A stretch of 6,097 nt of DNA from a bacterium (GTDB lineage: Bacteria; JACRDZ01; JAJRWM01). Location: NCBI GenBank assembly GCA_024276815.1, contig JAJRWM010000098.1, forward strand, positions 1 to 6,097, in the 5' to 3' direction. Under the pieces are notes generated by a model. It ran no database searches and was not told the DNA's origin. It saw nothing but the letters and a program-made list of their open reading frames with translations. This document shows, piece by piece, positions 5,262 through 6,097 of this stretch. The position numbers and the translations under genes are program-made. Numbering within the stretch: position 1 is the stretch's first letter; each line of letters opens with the position of its first letter.

Positions 5262-6097
5262 ATGAGCGAGCCGCTGTTTTGTCTGCTGTCTTTATTTATG
5301 ATCTATTATCTATACCGTTGGTTTGAAAGCGGCGCCGACCAGTTTCTTTTCCTGACCGGGCTTTTTTGCGGGCTGAGTTTTTTAACCCGCACTAATGGTC
5401 TGGCTAATATCACCGCGACGCTGATATTTATAATATACGTTGCGAGAGAACCCTTTTTAGCGAAAAGTCGTTACAAAAACATTAGAGCGTATTTCAAGCA
5501 TATGAAGGGTTTTTGCCGCAGGCCAATTTATATTTTTTGGAGGGGGCGTGGGGGAACTCTTTTTTGGAATAAAAAAAGGTGCTCCCACATCGCCTTACAT
5601 AAGCTTTTAAGTTGCGTTAAAAAAGCGGGCCTGTTTTTATTAGCGGTGGGCTTGATAACCCTTCCCTGGTTGCTACGTAATTACCTGATTTTTGGCGATC
5701 CTTTTTATTATGTGGGCCGGTTTTCCGCCGCCTTTAGTCCAAAGAGTTCAGAATATGGCGGGTTGGTACAATCAGCCGGGGGGCTGAATAACGCGGCCAA
5801 TATTTCATCCCTGGCGCATCATTATTTCAACGCCTTATTCCTGCGCCTGAAGCTGGTCTTGACAGAAACCCATGTTTTTTTAATTCTTGCTGTTCTGGAA
5901 CTGATAGCCGGCATCAAAAAGCGGCGTTTTTATCATTTTTTCTGGCTCTATTTATTTTTCAATTTCGCTATTGCCGTATTCGCACCCTATGTTAAAATGC
6001 GTCATCTAATCAACCTTTTCCCGGTTATCTACCTGTTGGCGGCCTTGTATTTATATCGTACAACTAACAGGAAACAGCCGACCGAGAATCAGCTCCG
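5262..6097 (+). pseudogene. GT-C glycosyltransferase paralogue, C-terminal segment (3'-partial, same frame as 4821-5252)
   Basis: This is the continuation of the interrupted GT-C gene, open for 278 codons from ATG 5262 to the window edge, with no frameshift. GMSEPLF at its start is the conserved family box. It then holds a helix at about 5271-5320, CGLSFLTRTNG (matching AGLAFLTDYTG of the intact copy), and LPWLLRNYLIFGDP (matching SPWLARNFLLFGKP). Further helices lie near 5866-5910, 5932-5985 and 6010-6058, with MRHLINLFPVIYLLA near the end. A basic cytoplasmic-type loop at 5442-5627 is about 48 codons longer than in the paralogue. ATG 5262 lies nine bases after the TAG, and the AGG overlapping that stop is eight bases upstream of it, so re-initiation is possible. 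The good preservation of reading frame and motifs argues for either very recent inactivation or continued expression by read-through or as a split protein. The gene's true end is outside the window. Confidence 0.75.
5548..5588. repeat. Imperfect inverted repeat (18-base arms, 5-base loop) inside the GT-C coding frame
   Basis: Arms 5548-5565 (GTGGGGGAACTCTTTTTT) and 5571-5588 (AAAAAAAGGTGCTCCCAC) flank the loop GGAAT. By eye, 14 Watson-Crick pairs, two G-T pairs and two mismatches. The T and A runs are at the loop end of the stem, so this is not a normal Rho-independent terminator. It lies within the extra loop segment that the upstream paralogue lacks. A weaker outer inverted match (10 of 14) exists between 5507-5520 and 5613-5626. 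Confidence 0.6.

Noticed and set aside
5548-5588. Hairpin considered as a Rho-independent terminator
   Set aside because: The T run is part of the stem rather than following it, and the coding frame continues through and beyond it.

Overview
The window is one strand-uniform gene run, all on the + strand. It reads as the middle of a bacterial surface-polysaccharide or glycoconjugate locus. Base composition is intermediate, ribosome-binding sites are purine-rich (AGAAGG, GAGG), and genes are spaced by only 5 to about 30 bases. This fits a bacterium. I cannot place it securely; a Firmicutes-type (Peptococcaceae-like) host is only a weak impression from the style of the aminotransferase.

Layout, left to right. 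(1) The C-terminal part of a DegT/DnrJ/EryC1/StrS sugar aminotransferase, which begins before the window (3-665). (2) A family 2 glycosyltransferase of the polyprenyl-phosphate-sugar synthase type (685-1368). (3) A nucleotide-sugar 4,6-dehydratase-like extended SDR (1401-2381). (4) A second extended SDR, an epimerase or reductase (2387-3340). (5) An intact multi-spanning GT-C glycosyltransferase of the PMT/ArnT type (3355-4815). (6) A tandem paralogue of gene 5, interrupted by an in-frame TAG at codon 144 (4821-5252) whose reading frame then stays open to the right edge (5262-6097). No promoter, terminator, RNA gene, CRISPR array or recognisable insertion sequence was seen.

How the genes may work together (inference). 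The SDRs and the aminotransferase would make an activated deoxy or amino-deoxy sugar. The GT2 enzyme would load a sugar onto polyprenyl phosphate on the cytoplasmic face. After flipping by a protein not seen here, the GT-C enzymes would transfer it to an acceptor outside the membrane. The logic resembles ArnB/ArnC/ArnT, but neither sugar nor acceptor can be named from sequence.

The most unusual part is the right third. Gene 6 carries a single amber codon exactly where the upstream paralogue has a TCG serine codon, with no indel between them. About 200 bases further on it has a strongly basic loop some 48 codons longer than the paralogue's, and that loop contains a 41-base imperfect hairpin. 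These look like a recently broken gene, a split or read-through gene, or a small palindromic insertion kept in frame. I do not see a clearly new biological system.
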